DNA from: Ewingella sp. CoE-038-23 | GTDB taxonomy: Bacteria; Pseudomonadota; Gammaproteobacteria; Enterobacterales; Enterobacteriaceae | Reading direction: 5' to 3' | Length of the DNA: 64,000 nucleotides | Assembly (NCBI RefSeq): GCF_040419245.1 | Contig: NZ_JAZHOH010000001.1 | Span: 1,488,001-1,552,000, forward strand | Part shown: positions 52,447-61,224 of the stretch, piece by piece | How positions within the stretch are numbered: the first letter of the stretch is position 1 | How the letters are laid out: the number at the start of each line of letters is the position of its first letter | Program-made: the position numbers and the translations under genes | Notes under the pieces: model-generated | Database searches by the model: none | Seen by the model: only the letters and a program-made list of their open reading frames with translations | What the model was told of the DNA's origin: nothing

Positions 52447-54306
52447 TTAAAAATCAAGCGGGGACAGGTGTTCTTCATCATCAGGTTTCGGCTTTACCGG
52501 TTTTACTTCGCTTTCGTCGAAGAAAAGAACCGGGTGTGTTGTCATCACATCCGACATGGCGGGTTTATCATCCTCGCCAAAATCCAGCATGATCTTCACG
52601 GGGGCTACCGCTGCGGCAATATCAGGGGAAACCGAAAAGATTTTTAGCTGACTCTTTCTGACCTTTATCGGCGAGATCAGTGAAGCAGAAGGTAGCGTTT
52701 TTGTCGTAAAGATAAAGCTGACAAAATCGGGCAGGTTCAGGATCATATTGCTGTCAATAAAGAAACGTTCGGCCTGGCGGATTGTGCGCTCACTGTCGAT
52801 GGTCTCCGTTAGCATATTATCCGTTTTAGCCTTACGGAGTTCATCATCCACCAGAATCGTGCCTGACATTCTCGCCACCCATTCCGCTGTATCCGGGTCC
52901 ATAACCCGGTATACCAGCTTGAATTTTGCATTTTCAACAACCGCACCGACAACGGCGTCACCTTTCAAATCTGCCGGGCAGTCTTTTAAATCGGTGATGG
53001 ACTGGTGGTCCATAATAATATGCACGCCTTTATCCCGTGCCGCACCTAAACCTTCCAGCGCTGGTCTGGATAAATGGTATTTCAGCTCGGAAAGATAAAC
53101 AGCAATGGGGCGCGGTACATCTGTTACACGGTCGCGCCTTTCTGCTAATTGGTACAGGCGAACCAGCAGCATCCGCTGTGCGGTAATAATTTTGCTGTTT
53201 CGCATGGAGCCGATAACATAACAGCAGCCGCCGTCATCAAATATGTGCTTAAGCGAAAAGCCTTCTGGTGAGTTAATGGCATTGAGTATTGCCAGCTCTT
53301 CAATCTTGCCAAAAAATGCTTTGATTTTTTCGGCAATACCCTGAACGTAATCACCGTTATAAACATCACGGAGAGTTGCCGATGGATTATCACTGACAAA
53401 TTGCGCGGCCATCCGCGCGGCTTTTCGGTCATCAATACGATAAAAGTCTGATTCCTGTCCTTTTTCCGCCAGACTGAAACCTGCAACAAACAGTTCTTCC
53501 AGTTCATCTGGCGTAATATCTTCAATCAGGTTTAACTGGTATTGCTGTTTTCGCAGGTCAATTAAGGCAAAGGGCTTCCCTGCATCCTCGCAGGCTTTTC
53601 GGTAAAGGTGCGGTGCCCATTCATCATCCTTGGGGTCCATCACAAATACGCCTTCCCCGGCCAGAATACTTTGATAAAGTAATATCCCGGTGGCAACCCC
53701 TTTACCGGCACCAGTGGTGCCGATAATATCAGCGTGTTGTTTTTGCCAGTCTTTTAACGGCAGATACATCGGCTGAATATCGCGGTTCATGCCGATAAAT
53801 AACCCTCTTTTCAGGTCGATATAATCCAGTGGGTCATAATGCAGAGTTTCCGGCAGCAGGGATTTTACCGTGCGGATATCGGTGCGCAATTCCCGTTCAA
53901 GGGTAGTCTTTTTAACAAGGTGTTTCTTTATCCTGTCCAGCTCCGGTGTTAATAAACGGCGAAGCATAATATGAAAAATAACCCCGGTCACAGTAAAAGC
54001 AATCCGTACTGACCAGGCCAGGACCGTATTATCACTGGTGAGTCTGGTCTTATACAGCCACTGGAAGGATCCGATAACTATCGGGGCCAGTGTGCCGAAG
54101 AGAAAACACAGCAGGGAAAAAGCGATAATCAACCTTTTCCATAACGGGGCTTTCTGCCGTTCATCGCTTTTCATCGACGCGAAAAACGGCATCGTCAGCC
54201 CCGCTAATAACGCCAGCACCAGTTGTTGCTGTTGCACAAAAGCGAGCAGCGTCAGCATCCCGTTCACTATCGGTGACAGTGAAGCGGCAAGCTTATTTAA
54301 AATCAC
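52447..54306 (-). CDS. mobB: Type IV coupling protein MobB (VirD4/TraG-like ATPase)
   Basis: A 619-aa inner-membrane coupling protein linking the relaxosome to the secretion channel. The N-terminal part has about four hydrophobic segments, then Walker A DIIGTTGAGKGVATGILLY (about 220-238), Walker B-like IAVYLSELKYHL and VHIIMDHQSITDLKDC, as in VirD4/TraG proteins. The GTG at 54,306 (MILNKLAAS) is favoured because AAGGAGG lies 4-5 nt upstream; an in-frame ATG 30 bp earlier has no such site. The region upstream holds the probable oriT. Confidence 0.85.
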   Translation of the reverse strand: MILNKLAASLSPIVNGMLTLLAFVQQQQLVLALLAGLTMPFFASMKSDERQKAPLWKRLIIAFSLLCFLFGTLAPIVIGSFQWLYKTRLTSDNTVLAWSVRIAFTVTGVIFHIMLRRLLTPELDRIKKHLVKKTTLERELRTDIRTVKSLLPETLHYDPLDYIDLKRGLFIGMNRDIQPMYLPLKDWQKQHADIIGTTGAGKGVATGILLYQSILAGEGVFVMDPKDDEWAPHLYRKACEDAGKPFALIDLRKQQYQLNLIEDITPDELEELFVAGFSLAEKGQESDFYRIDDRKAARMAAQFVSDNPSATLRDVYNGDYVQGIAEKIKAFFGKIEELAILNAINSPEGFSLKHIFDDGGCCYVIGSMRNSKIITAQRMLLVRLYQLAERRDRVTDVPRPIAVYLSELKYHLSRPALEGLGAARDKGVHIIMDHQSITDLKDCPADLKGDAVVGAVVENAKFKLVYRVMDPDTAEWVARMSGTILVDDELRKAKTDNMLTETIDSERTIRQAERFFIDSNMILNLPDFVSFIFTTKTLPSASLISPIKVRKSQLKIFSVSPDIAAAVAPVKIMLDFGEDDKPAMSDVMTTHPVLFFDESEVKPVKPKPDDEEHLSPLDF

Positions 54307-55054
54307 GATGCCTCCTTCGTCAGCGATTCGCCCCATGACATCGCCCCATCAATTCGCCCCACGGTGTCGGGCGAAAAGGCGGGGCGAGCGCATGGGGTAA
54401 AGAAGGTGGCCGCTGTGCGGCCATGTGCCGGAAAGCATGCTTCCCGGTACGAAACGGCGTGCGCCAGTACATGCGGGCTGGACGCCCTTATTGCCTGTCG
54501 CATGGGGGTAATGTCGTGGCTGGACGCCGCGCCAGAACCCCTAGGGTCAAAGGCGGCACACCGTCGCCCGCTACGCGCGACCACCCCCTTTAAGACGGTC
54601 GCTTTCGCCTTTTTCTTCCCTTTGCTCGTTCCTCGCAGCGGGAATAAAAGGGAAGCTGACCTTTAAAGAGGGTGGTCGCGCCACGCTACCGGCTTTTGGC
54701 CGGAGACTTAGCCGCGACGGTGTGCGGGGCGATGCCCCCAAATAAACCGCTGTCGTGGGCGACAGCTTTTCGCTCGCTGGGGCGGCGAAATTTATTCGGC
54801 TCCCCCCGGCCGGAAAAATCCGCGTGGGCGCGGCTGTTTGCCGGTGAGGCGCGGCGCCTGAACTATTTTCGCTCCTTAACCCGCGAAAATAATTCTGTCC
54901 GCTGCCTCATTTTTACGGCCTGCATTTCTTCGCTCCCTAATCCGCGAAAAATGTGCTGGGCCGTAAAAACCTGAAAACCGCCACGCCTTAAGCCGGACTC
55001 GGCTAAAATATTCCGGCGCTATAAGGGGACCTGTGAATAAAACTAAGGCAGGGA
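54307..55054. other. Candidate origin of transfer (oriT) region with nested inverted repeats
   Basis: About 750 bp without a supported gene, directly upstream of mobB where ICEKp1-type elements carry oriT. Nested repeats centre on about 54,630: GCGCGACCACC at 54,575 (near-perfect over 19 bp) against 54,663-54,681, and GCACACCGTCGC (54,556-54,567) against 54,714-54,725. CTGTCG-TGGG-CGACAG lies near 54,752. Then come two 20-bp partial palindromes, TTCGCTCCTTAACCCGCGAA (54,868-54,887) and TTCGCTCCCTAATCCGCGAA (54,929-54,948), the second inside an 11-bp stem TTTTTACGGCC/GGCCGTAAAAA (54,910-54,969). This looks like binding sites of mobilization proteins or a regulator. The nic site cannot be fixed by eye. 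Confidence 0.6.
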
Positions 55055-55360
55055 TTAATAGTGGCTCTCGCGGATTTCCCTGATGATGTCGGAATAACAC
55101 TGACGACTTTCTTTAATGCTGGTTTCATCCAGCGTAAACCCTCGCCGGTTGGCTTCCTCTGTCAGCGTTATTCTGTCGGTGGCATTCAGCGTTTGCATCA
55201 ACTGCAATAACCGGCAGACAACCCGGTAGTGATAAATTTCATAATAAAGGCCGCATCCGCGCATCGCCTCATTTTCAATGTGCTCAATAACACAGGCTGC
55301 GCGCATGGAATCCCCACGCTGATGTGTCCAGGGATGCTGAATAAAAACCGGGTTGGTCAT
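55055..55360 (-). CDS. Hypothetical protein of the conjugation module (101 aa)
   Basis: A 101-aa basic, cysteine-containing protein (AMRGCGLYYEIYHYRVVCRLL) with no signal peptide or membrane segment. GGAGG stands 8 nt before the ATG. It lies between the kikA/trbM-like gene and the oriT region on the same strand as the virB genes, so it may be a small regulator or relaxosome accessory protein. The family is not recognised. Confidence 0.6.
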   Translation of the reverse strand: MTNPVFIQHPWTHQRGDSMRAACVIEHIENEAMRGCGLYYEIYHYRVVCRLLQLMQTLNATDRITLTEEANRRGFTLDETSIKESRQCYSDIIREIRESHY

Positions 55361-55378
55361 AAAGATAACCTCCGCTAA

Positions 55379-55681
55379 TTAACTACGACCGCGGCCAAAT
55401 TTACTGATTATCTGGCTGATAATTGCCGGGTCTGCCGAATCGCACTCAAGTAAAAATGATTTTCTGGCATCGGCCGTATGGTCCGGCAGAAAACCGTGCC
55501 TGTTCTTTTTGATGATATTAAAGAATACACGTTCAGCCGAATGGCATTCATTGCCGCCGCCGTTCCCGGTGGCTTTACCGTACATGCATAACACCACTTC
55601 ACAGGCGTCAGCAGCGATGACGGAAGTTGAATATGACGCCATAGCGCTGAGTAATAATGCGGAGGGTATAACTTTTTTCAT
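55379..55681 (-). CDS. TrbM/KikA-like periplasmic protein
   Basis: A 100-aa exported protein: signal peptide (MKKVIPSALLLSAMASYSTS, cleavage near AA-DA), then ACEVVLCMYGKATGNGGGNE with cysteines C, C and a third in NECHSAER. This CxxxxC-MxGK pattern is that of TrbM/KikA proteins in IncP and IncN transfer regions, whose exact role is not settled. The ATG at 55,681 has AAGGTGA 7 nt upstream and gives the signal peptide; an upstream ATG adds five residues. Confidence 0.65.
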   Translation of the reverse strand: MKKVIPSALLLSAMASYSTSVIAADACEVVLCMYGKATGNGGGNECHSAERVFFNIIKKNRHGFLPDHTADARKSFLLECDSADPAIISQIISKFGRGRS

Positions 55682-55730
55682 TTCGGTCACCTTCATATTT
55701 AAACGAGGGTTTTGTATTTCGATATGTTAT

Positions 55731-56759
55731 TTATTGGAGTCCTTTACTGAATACATACCTCATTTCATTGAGATGAAGCGGTTTAAAATAAACATCACTC
55801 ATCCGGCGTATGTCACCGTGAATATCAATGCTGACTATCACATCAATGCTCTTAAGCACCTTGCGTAACAGCACGTCGAAAGGCATGTTCCGGCAGTCGG
55901 GGTTTTCATAGCAGCGGTCAATTAATCCTTCAATACATTCTTCCGGGCTGCCCGCATGCAGGGAGGTTATCAATCCTTCATGCCCTGAACCGACGATTTT
56001 CAGTGCATCCCAGGCTTCTTGTCCGCGAATTTCAGCCAGTAATATCCGGTCAGGGTTCATACGATAATTGGCGCGTATCAGCCTGCCGGGCGTGACAATG
56101 GCATTATCCCCGGCATCCGCCGGATAAAAGAGATGGACATAATTGGTGTGGTGATAGAACCGGATTTCGGGATTATCCTCGATGGTGGTCAGCCTGAGGT
56201 GCCGGGGAATATAGTGCAGCAGCGTTTTCATGTAAGTTGTTTTACCGGAGCCGGTTTCACCGACGATAAAAATCGTCTTGCCGTATTCCACCGCTTTTTC
56301 CATAAAGCGGGGAATATCCTCACTCTGATAGTAGCGGGTCAGTTCAACATCTTTGCCTTCCGTTCGCTCCTTACCGCTTACCCGGTTATAAAATCCCGCA
56401 TCAATCCATGACTGATGCGTTTTCTGCCCGAATGAGGGTTTGCGCAGCGTAATAGACACGGTATTACGCTCACAGGCCGGGGGAATAATGGCCTGAATGC
56501 GTTCGCCTGATTCAAGCGTGGCGGAAAGGATCGGCGAGGTGTCGTCGATATTATCGTCCTGCCAGGACGCCAGCGCTCTGGCAAAGGCGTAACACTGGCG
56601 CAGCGTAATCGGGGCTTCATGTCTTCGCCATTTCCCCCGGATTTTGGTATGCAGTTCACCCGGCCGGTTAACGGCAATTTCCGTCAGGCCGTCCTGCGCA
56701 ATAAAATCACCAAACAGCTGGTTTTTCATAAAATCCAGCGACAGGTTTTCAGCGTTCAT
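55731..56759 (-). CDS. virB11: Type IV secretion ATPase VirB11
   Basis: A 342-aa hexameric traffic ATPase of the P-ATPase (GspE/VirB11) family on the cytoplasmic side of the channel. Walker A IFIVGETGSGKTTYMKTLL (about 165-183), Asp box TTIEDNPEI, Walker B ILLAEIRGQEAWDAL and His box GHEGLITSLHAGSPEECI are all present. AGAGGTGGT precedes the ATG, which overlaps the end of virB10 by 11 nt. Confidence 0.93.
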   Translation of the reverse strand: MNAENLSLDFMKNQLFGDFIAQDGLTEIAVNRPGELHTKIRGKWRRHEAPITLRQCYAFARALASWQDDNIDDTSPILSATLESGERIQAIIPPACERNTVSITLRKPSFGQKTHQSWIDAGFYNRVSGKERTEGKDVELTRYYQSEDIPRFMEKAVEYGKTIFIVGETGSGKTTYMKTLLHYIPRHLRLTTIEDNPEIRFYHHTNYVHLFYPADAGDNAIVTPGRLIRANYRMNPDRILLAEIRGQEAWDALKIVGSGHEGLITSLHAGSPEECIEGLIDRCYENPDCRNMPFDVLLRKVLKSIDVIVSIDIHGDIRRMSDVYFKPLHLNEMRYVFSKGLQ

Positions 56760-58053
56760 ACCACCTCTTTTTCAGTCGTAGCTGCCAGACGGATGAGAAA
56801 TCAATGTCGGTGCCGGTCATGATACCGATGACATCACCCTGATTCAGGTAGAGGGTGGGCGGGATATTGATGCTGTTATCCAGCGTCGTTTTCGCCATTT
56901 CCGCCGTGGCGGCGCGGGTGTTTTCGGTGTAGTCGGTATTGCGGTCTTTCCCCGGGGCAGCATCCGACGCCGCCGCTGCCACGTCCTGCACCGTACTGAG
57001 CATCAGGGCATTGCCGAAGCGTTCCCAGAAGTGGTTGTCGATCCAGCCGGCGATCCCCGCCTCGCCGAGCGGTCCGCTGGCCTGCGTATCAGTTAGCGGG
57101 ATTTGCAGGCTGCCGGGCTCAGGCGTGCGCAGCTCTGTCCACAGCACAAACATCCGGCTGCGTCCGTGTTGCAGCGCCCCGGTGCGGTAGATGCCACGGG
57201 CGACCGTTCCCGCCGGGATCAGCGTCACATGGTTGCTGGCGCTGTAAACATCTTCACTGATCAGGCAGGAAATATGCCCCCCGACATCGGACACGAAGCG
57301 CCACATCATCGAACACGGGATATAGCGGTCCACCGGGATATAGAGATCAGGATCGAGTCCCAGTCGTCTGACGCCGGTGACACGGGCGACGCCCGGATTG
57401 TCGTTGTTACCCGTTTCCGGCGCGGCAGTATCCGGGCAGCGCAGGCTGCCATCCTTTCCCCTGGTCAGTACTGATGGACAGGATATGTACGTCGTGGATG
57501 ATGACCGACTGTCGGACGTTTCTGCGTTGCTGCGCGTTTCACCCGGGGACGTGCGTGCAGTATCGCCCTGCATTGTTTGGGCGTTGTTCACCCCGTCAGC
57601 CAGCGCGGCTGCCTTGTTCAGGGCGGGTGGGGCCGGTGGCTGCGTTGGTGCGGAGGAGACGGTCTGGCTGACAGGGTCTGTTCCGTCCTGTGTGTGCGGC
57701 CCGAACAGGCCAAACGGGTTACTGTCCATGCCCAGATTTTGACGCTCATGCAGCGTCTTCCCGGCGGAAGGCTGCGGCGCGGTGTCGGCTTCTTTCTCAT
57801 TACCCCCTTTCAATGCACTGAAAAGACGATCGCCGCCGGATGCCAGGGCGATCACCAGAGTCAGACTCAGCAGGCTGACGATCAGCGTGCGGCGACCGGA
57901 TACCTTACGAAAACGGGTCACTTCCGGCTGGCCGGGGGATGTTCTCTGCTCCGGTTCCTGATACGCCATTGCCGCACGGGCGCGTTCGCGGGCTTCCGCT
58001 TCCCGTTCTGCGGTGGTTTTTTCCGGTTCGTCCGGGACAGGTTTATCGGTCAT
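56749..58053 (-). CDS. virB10: Type IV secretion protein VirB10
   Basis: A 434-aa TrbI/VirB10 protein spanning both membranes. Short cytoplasmic N-terminus, one membrane helix (about 50-68, RRTLIVSLLSLTLVIALAS), a Pro/Ser/Thr-rich periplasmic linker with many repeats of charged residues (about 85-200), then the conserved beta-barrel domain with IPCSMMWRFVSDVGGHISCLIS and LIPAGTVARGIYRTGALQHG. Overlaps virB9 by 4 nt. Confidence 0.92.
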   Translation of the reverse strand: MTDKPVPDEPEKTTAEREAEARERARAAMAYQEPEQRTSPGQPEVTRFRKVSGRRTLIVSLLSLTLVIALASGGDRLFSALKGGNEKEADTAPQPSAGKTLHERQNLGMDSNPFGLFGPHTQDGTDPVSQTVSSAPTQPPAPPALNKAAALADGVNNAQTMQGDTARTSPGETRSNAETSDSRSSSTTYISCPSVLTRGKDGSLRCPDTAAPETGNNDNPGVARVTGVRRLGLDPDLYIPVDRYIPCSMMWRFVSDVGGHISCLISEDVYSASNHVTLIPAGTVARGIYRTGALQHGRSRMFVLWTELRTPEPGSLQIPLTDTQASGPLGEAGIAGWIDNHFWERFGNALMLSTVQDVAAAASDAAPGKDRNTDYTENTRAATAEMAKTTLDNSINIPPTLYLNQGDVIGIMTGTDIDFSSVWQLRLKKRWYER

Positions 58054-58937
58054 TTCGCCTCCAGCGTAACGGACGGTGAAACAGTGTCGCTACGGGTTAT
58101 CGGGATGCGCCCGAATCCGTCGTTTTCGATCCCCACCACCGAGGTGCCGTAACGCAACACCAGTTGTGGCGCTGCCGGCACCACCATCACGGTGTAATTA
58201 CCCTGCTTAACCGTCCGGGGCGTGAGCGCCTGCTCCCGTCCGTTAACCACCCGGAAAACGGAAGGCAGGGTTCTGATGGGGGAAAAACCGATATAGGCAA
58301 AACGACCATCATCCCAGGCAAAATCCGGTGCGATGGAGGCCGAACCGGCGGCGACCCGTTTGGTGTAGCGCCAGTTGCGCGGCGTGCTGGCCTGTCCGAA
58401 TGCCGCTGCTATTTGCTGCTGCTCCTGTCTTTCACGTTGCTGCGTCTGACGTGCGGCGCTGGCGGCGGCGGATTGCTGGCGAACCTCGACCGGATAGTGG
58501 TAACGGATAACGAACGCCTGCGCGGGGGAATCGTGGTCCAGCACGTTCAGCTCCAGGCTGTAATCACGCTTTGAGGTCACCACGAAGAGGTTGGTCTTCC
58601 AGTCCTTTGCCGTGGGCAGGAACACCTGGCTGACGTTGTTGCCGCTGGCGTCCGTCACCGGCTGGGTGATGGGGTTCGGGCTGACGCCTACCCGGTTATC
58701 ACTCTTCGTTACCGTCCAGCCTTTAGGAAAGCCCGCTTGCGCATCAATCACAGCTTCATCGTCGTCAAACAGCAGCGTGGTGACGTAGCCCGGGCGGGTA
58801 TTGACGACCGTGGCGTTCTGGCTGTTATACGATACGTTCTGCATCCGGCTGTCATAGGCGCTGCCGCGCGGGGTGGCGGCGCTCCATGTCGCGCATGACG
58901 CCAGTAAGCCCGTCAGGAGCAGGATGTTTTTCAGCAT
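58050..58937 (-). CDS. virB9: Type IV secretion protein VirB9
   Basis: A 295-aa periplasmic and outer-membrane core component. Signal peptide MLKNILLLTGLLASCATWSA, then the VirB9 N-domain with YNSQNATVVNTRPGYVTTLL, and a C-domain with FAYIGFSPIRTLPSVFRVVN. Two ATGs are adjacent; the second (58,937) is 6-7 nt from AGGAG and is used. It overlaps virB10 by 4 nt and touches the end of virB8. Confidence 0.9.
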   Translation of the reverse strand: MLKNILLLTGLLASCATWSAATPRGSAYDSRMQNVSYNSQNATVVNTRPGYVTTLLFDDDEAVIDAQAGFPKGWTVTKSDNRVGVSPNPITQPVTDASGNNVSQVFLPTAKDWKTNLFVVTSKRDYSLELNVLDHDSPAQAFVIRYHYPVEVRQQSAAASAARQTQQRERQEQQQIAAAFGQASTPRNWRYTKRVAAGSASIAPDFAWDDGRFAYIGFSPIRTLPSVFRVVNGREQALTPRTVKQGNYTVMVVPAAPQLVLRYGTSVVGIENDGFGRIPITRSDTVSPSVTLEAK

Positions 58938-59620
58938 CATTCGCTCCTCAGTTCTTTATCGCGCTGGTAGCTGGTGACGATAAAGCCCAGCGGGTTCACT
59001 TCACGCTGACTGTCCGTCAGTTGCTGATGCGGGACATATCGGTAAGTGAGGCGGATATTCCAGAAATCCGTTTTAACTGAATTATCAGAAATACGGCGGA
59101 GGGTGCGTTTAATACGCAGTGTTGCCAGGTTATCCGGCCCGGTGGCAGGCGCATGCACATTAGAAATAATGTCGATATAGACGACATATTCGGCTTTATT
59201 AAAAATAACGTCCGGAGCCTGGTCGCCGTTAAACCCGTCCAGATAATCCCGGTTCACGCTGTCGCTGTTAAATAACTGTACGTCGTCGTAATCACGCTGG
59301 AGGGCGAAATAATTATACCCTTCGCGGAGTCTGACATAGTGTGCCGCCAGTGAATGGGCCAGCGCTTTTTCAGACGCAATATCCCGCTCTTTAATGCGGG
59401 TCATATACTCATAACGACCTGTTTGTTTATCCACCGCCCACAATTCAATGTCAGTGGTTTTCAGCGGCAGCAGAATAAGAATGGCCGTAATTGCCAGTGC
59501 AGCCAGAATCAGCCCGGCAGCGGCCACCCGCCAGGCAGTTTTGCGGGAACGCTCTTCCTTTTCCAGCAGGATGGATTCAAAAGAGCGCGAGACATTGATG
59601 ATGCGCTGAATATCAGACAT
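58937..59620 (-). CDS. virB8: Type IV secretion protein VirB8
   Basis: A 227-aa bitopic inner-membrane assembly factor: cytoplasmic N-terminus with coiled residues (SRSFESILLEKEERSRKTAW), one helix (about 30-52), then the NTF2-like periplasmic domain ending TYRYVPHQQLTDSQREVNPLGFIVTSY, a usual VirB8 ending with N-P-x-G. Start lies inside the end of virB7. Confidence 0.9.
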   Translation of the reverse strand: MSDIQRIINVSRSFESILLEKEERSRKTAWRVAAAGLILAALAITAILILLPLKTTDIELWAVDKQTGRYEYMTRIKERDIASEKALAHSLAAHYVRLREGYNYFALQRDYDDVQLFNSDSVNRDYLDGFNGDQAPDVIFNKAEYVVYIDIISNVHAPATGPDNLATLRIKRTLRRISDNSVKTDFWNIRLTYRYVPHQQLTDSQREVNPLGFIVTSYQRDKELRSE

Positions 59621-59753
59621 GGTGAGTCAGCTCCTGGATCATGGCGGGGGAATTCACCGGCTGGGGATCGCCGGACACCGGCGGGAGGTTGCCCTGATGC
59701 TGCGCGCAGCCCGTAAGCGCGCACAGCACCAGAAGCAAGATGCTGAATTTCAT
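59613..59753 (-). CDS. virB7: Small lipoprotein VirB7
   Basis: A 46-aa lipoprotein too short for usual gene-finding limits. MKFSILLLVLCALTGCAQHQ has a lipobox LTGC with Cys16 as lipidation site; the short mature part is Pro-rich and ends MIQELTHHV. AGAGG precedes the ATG and the stop lies 8 nt inside virB8. VirB7 is known to anchor VirB9 in the outer-membrane core, and it sits exactly at its place in the virB order. Confidence 0.82.
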   Translation of the reverse strand: MKFSILLLVLCALTGCAQHQGNLPPVSGDPQPVNSPAMIQELTHHV

Positions 59754-59842
59754 GGAAGCCTCTTATCGGATAAATGCAGGAAAGCCGCACCGCTGGCAGA
59801 GGCCACGGCGTGACGGAGAAAAGAAATTAGCGGTCGGGAGGA

Positions 59843-60874
59843 TTAACGGTGACGCTGCTGATTCTGGCGTTTCATGCTTTCGATGGCGGTGGCACGTTTC
59901 TGCCAGGCGTTCACGGCTTTGCCCGCCCCTGCGGCAATGAACCTGCCGGTTGTCGCGGCTGCTGCCATGCCACCTTTGGCGGTCAGTCGGCCCCCGGCCT
60001 TTATGCCGGGTCTGGCGACGTCGGCAGATTTGCTCGCCAGCCCGCTCAGTCCGCTCATGGCTGCACCCTGTAACACGGCCTGCACGGCGGCACCGCTCAG
60101 CGCAGTGGCTATTTTCGCTGAAAAATACACCACGACGCCTGCGGCAACCCCGGCCAGCAAACATTGTGCCGCCAGGGTCACCATATTGCTTTCAGCAGAC
60201 GTTGCTGTGGCGGCATCCAGTATTTTATTCAGGTAGTTGATGGCGATCCGGACAGACAGAGCAGAGAACATGATCGTTAAGATTGCGGTAAATAGTGTTT
60301 TCAGCCAGTTATCAAACATGGGTTTAAGAAAACCGTACAGCAGGCAGAAAATAAAGAGTGGGGCGGTGGTGGTCATTAACAGAATGGTGATTTCGGCGAG
60401 CAGGTTGACAAAGGTTGCAGCCAGTAACAGAACGATTGCACCGCCCCAGACCAGCACCTCGGCAAAGCCGCCATTCATTTTAACGTACGTGGAGGTATCG
60501 AGATTAAACAGCGTTTGCCCCAGCGCTTGTGCCTTTTCCCACACCGTATCGAGCAGCGCCCAGACATTATCATCGCCGCTGATGCCGTCCTTAAGCCCTT
60601 CAATGGCCACAATGATGGCATCCAGCCAGCCCTCGCGGTTTAAAACAAAGGTGGTGATCAGCAACATGCGGCCCACATCCCAGACAACATCCTCAACCGG
60701 TGTCTGGAGTTTGCCGCCCAGCGTCTGATACCCGCGATACGTAACAAACAGGGTGAAGGAACTGACGATAATCACACTGATAAGGGTGCCGTAGGTAGAA
60801 GACTGACCTTCTAACACGGCATTGAGTCCATCCATGATGTTTTTGTCCATACCAACAAAAATACCACCGGACAT
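59843..60874 (-). CDS. virB6: Type IV secretion membrane protein VirB6
   Basis: A 343-aa polytopic inner-membrane channel component with about six or seven hydrophobic segments, of the TrbL/VirB6 family. Blocks include YGTLISVIIVSSFTLFVTYRG and ATFVNLLAEITILLMTTTAPLFIF; the C-terminus is Ala/Gly-rich and basic (MKRQNQQRHR). The ATG at 60,874 is preferred because AGAGG stands 5 nt before it; another ATG 12 bp earlier is possible. Confidence 0.88.
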   Translation of the reverse strand: MSGGIFVGMDKNIMDGLNAVLEGQSSTYGTLISVIIVSSFTLFVTYRGYQTLGGKLQTPVEDVVWDVGRMLLITTFVLNREGWLDAIIVAIEGLKDGISGDDNVWALLDTVWEKAQALGQTLFNLDTSTYVKMNGGFAEVLVWGGAIVLLLAATFVNLLAEITILLMTTTAPLFIFCLLYGFLKPMFDNWLKTLFTAILTIMFSALSVRIAINYLNKILDAATATSAESNMVTLAAQCLLAGVAAGVVVYFSAKIATALSGAAVQAVLQGAAMSGLSGLASKSADVARPGIKAGGRLTAKGGMAAAATTGRFIAAGAGKAVNAWQKRATAIESMKRQNQQRHR

Positions 60875-60947
60875 GGTGCCTCTCATTAGTCAGGAACAGA
60901 CAGGGGATAAAAACAGGGAATAACCCCTGTTTTTGTTGGTGGGAATG

Positions 60948-61223
60948 TTACTGAGTGACGGATTTTCTTTTTTGGGCTTCCTGCTGAAACAGCGTCTCGA
61001 ATTTTTCCCTGATGCCGGGTTTGCCGGTCTGGGCAAACATGAGTGCTGCCCGGTGTGCAAACTCGCAGTTGTCGCTTGCCTCACCATCCGTGAGGCATTG
61101 CGTATAGACCTTATAGGTTTCATCGGGATGTTCTTTATACCAGGCTTCTGATTTCGTCTCTTTACAGCCTGATAAGACGAAAATGCCTGACATGACGCAT
61201 AAGGTTAATACGGGTTTTAACAT
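60948..61223 (-). CDS. EexN-type entry exclusion lipoprotein
   Basis: A 91-aa lipoprotein. Signal with lipobox VLSGC (Cys20), then KETKSEAWYKEHPDETYKVY and a paired-cysteine pattern (TQCL and DNCEFA), characteristic of EexN of IncN/pKM101-like systems, which blocks uptake of a like element into cells that already have it. Gene order (virB5, eex, virB6) is also the pKM101 order. Two nt after virB5. Confidence 0.8.
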   Translation of the reverse strand: MLKPVLTLCVMSGIFVLSGCKETKSEAWYKEHPDETYKVYTQCLTDGEASDNCEFAHRAALMFAQTGKPGIREKFETLFQQEAQKRKSVTQ

Positions 61224-61224
61224 G

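Noticed and set aside
54364..54974. Short open frames of about 100 codons in the oriT region
   Set aside because: They cross the inverted repeats, have Arg/Ala-rich products typical of GC-rich non-coding DNA and no ribosome sites.
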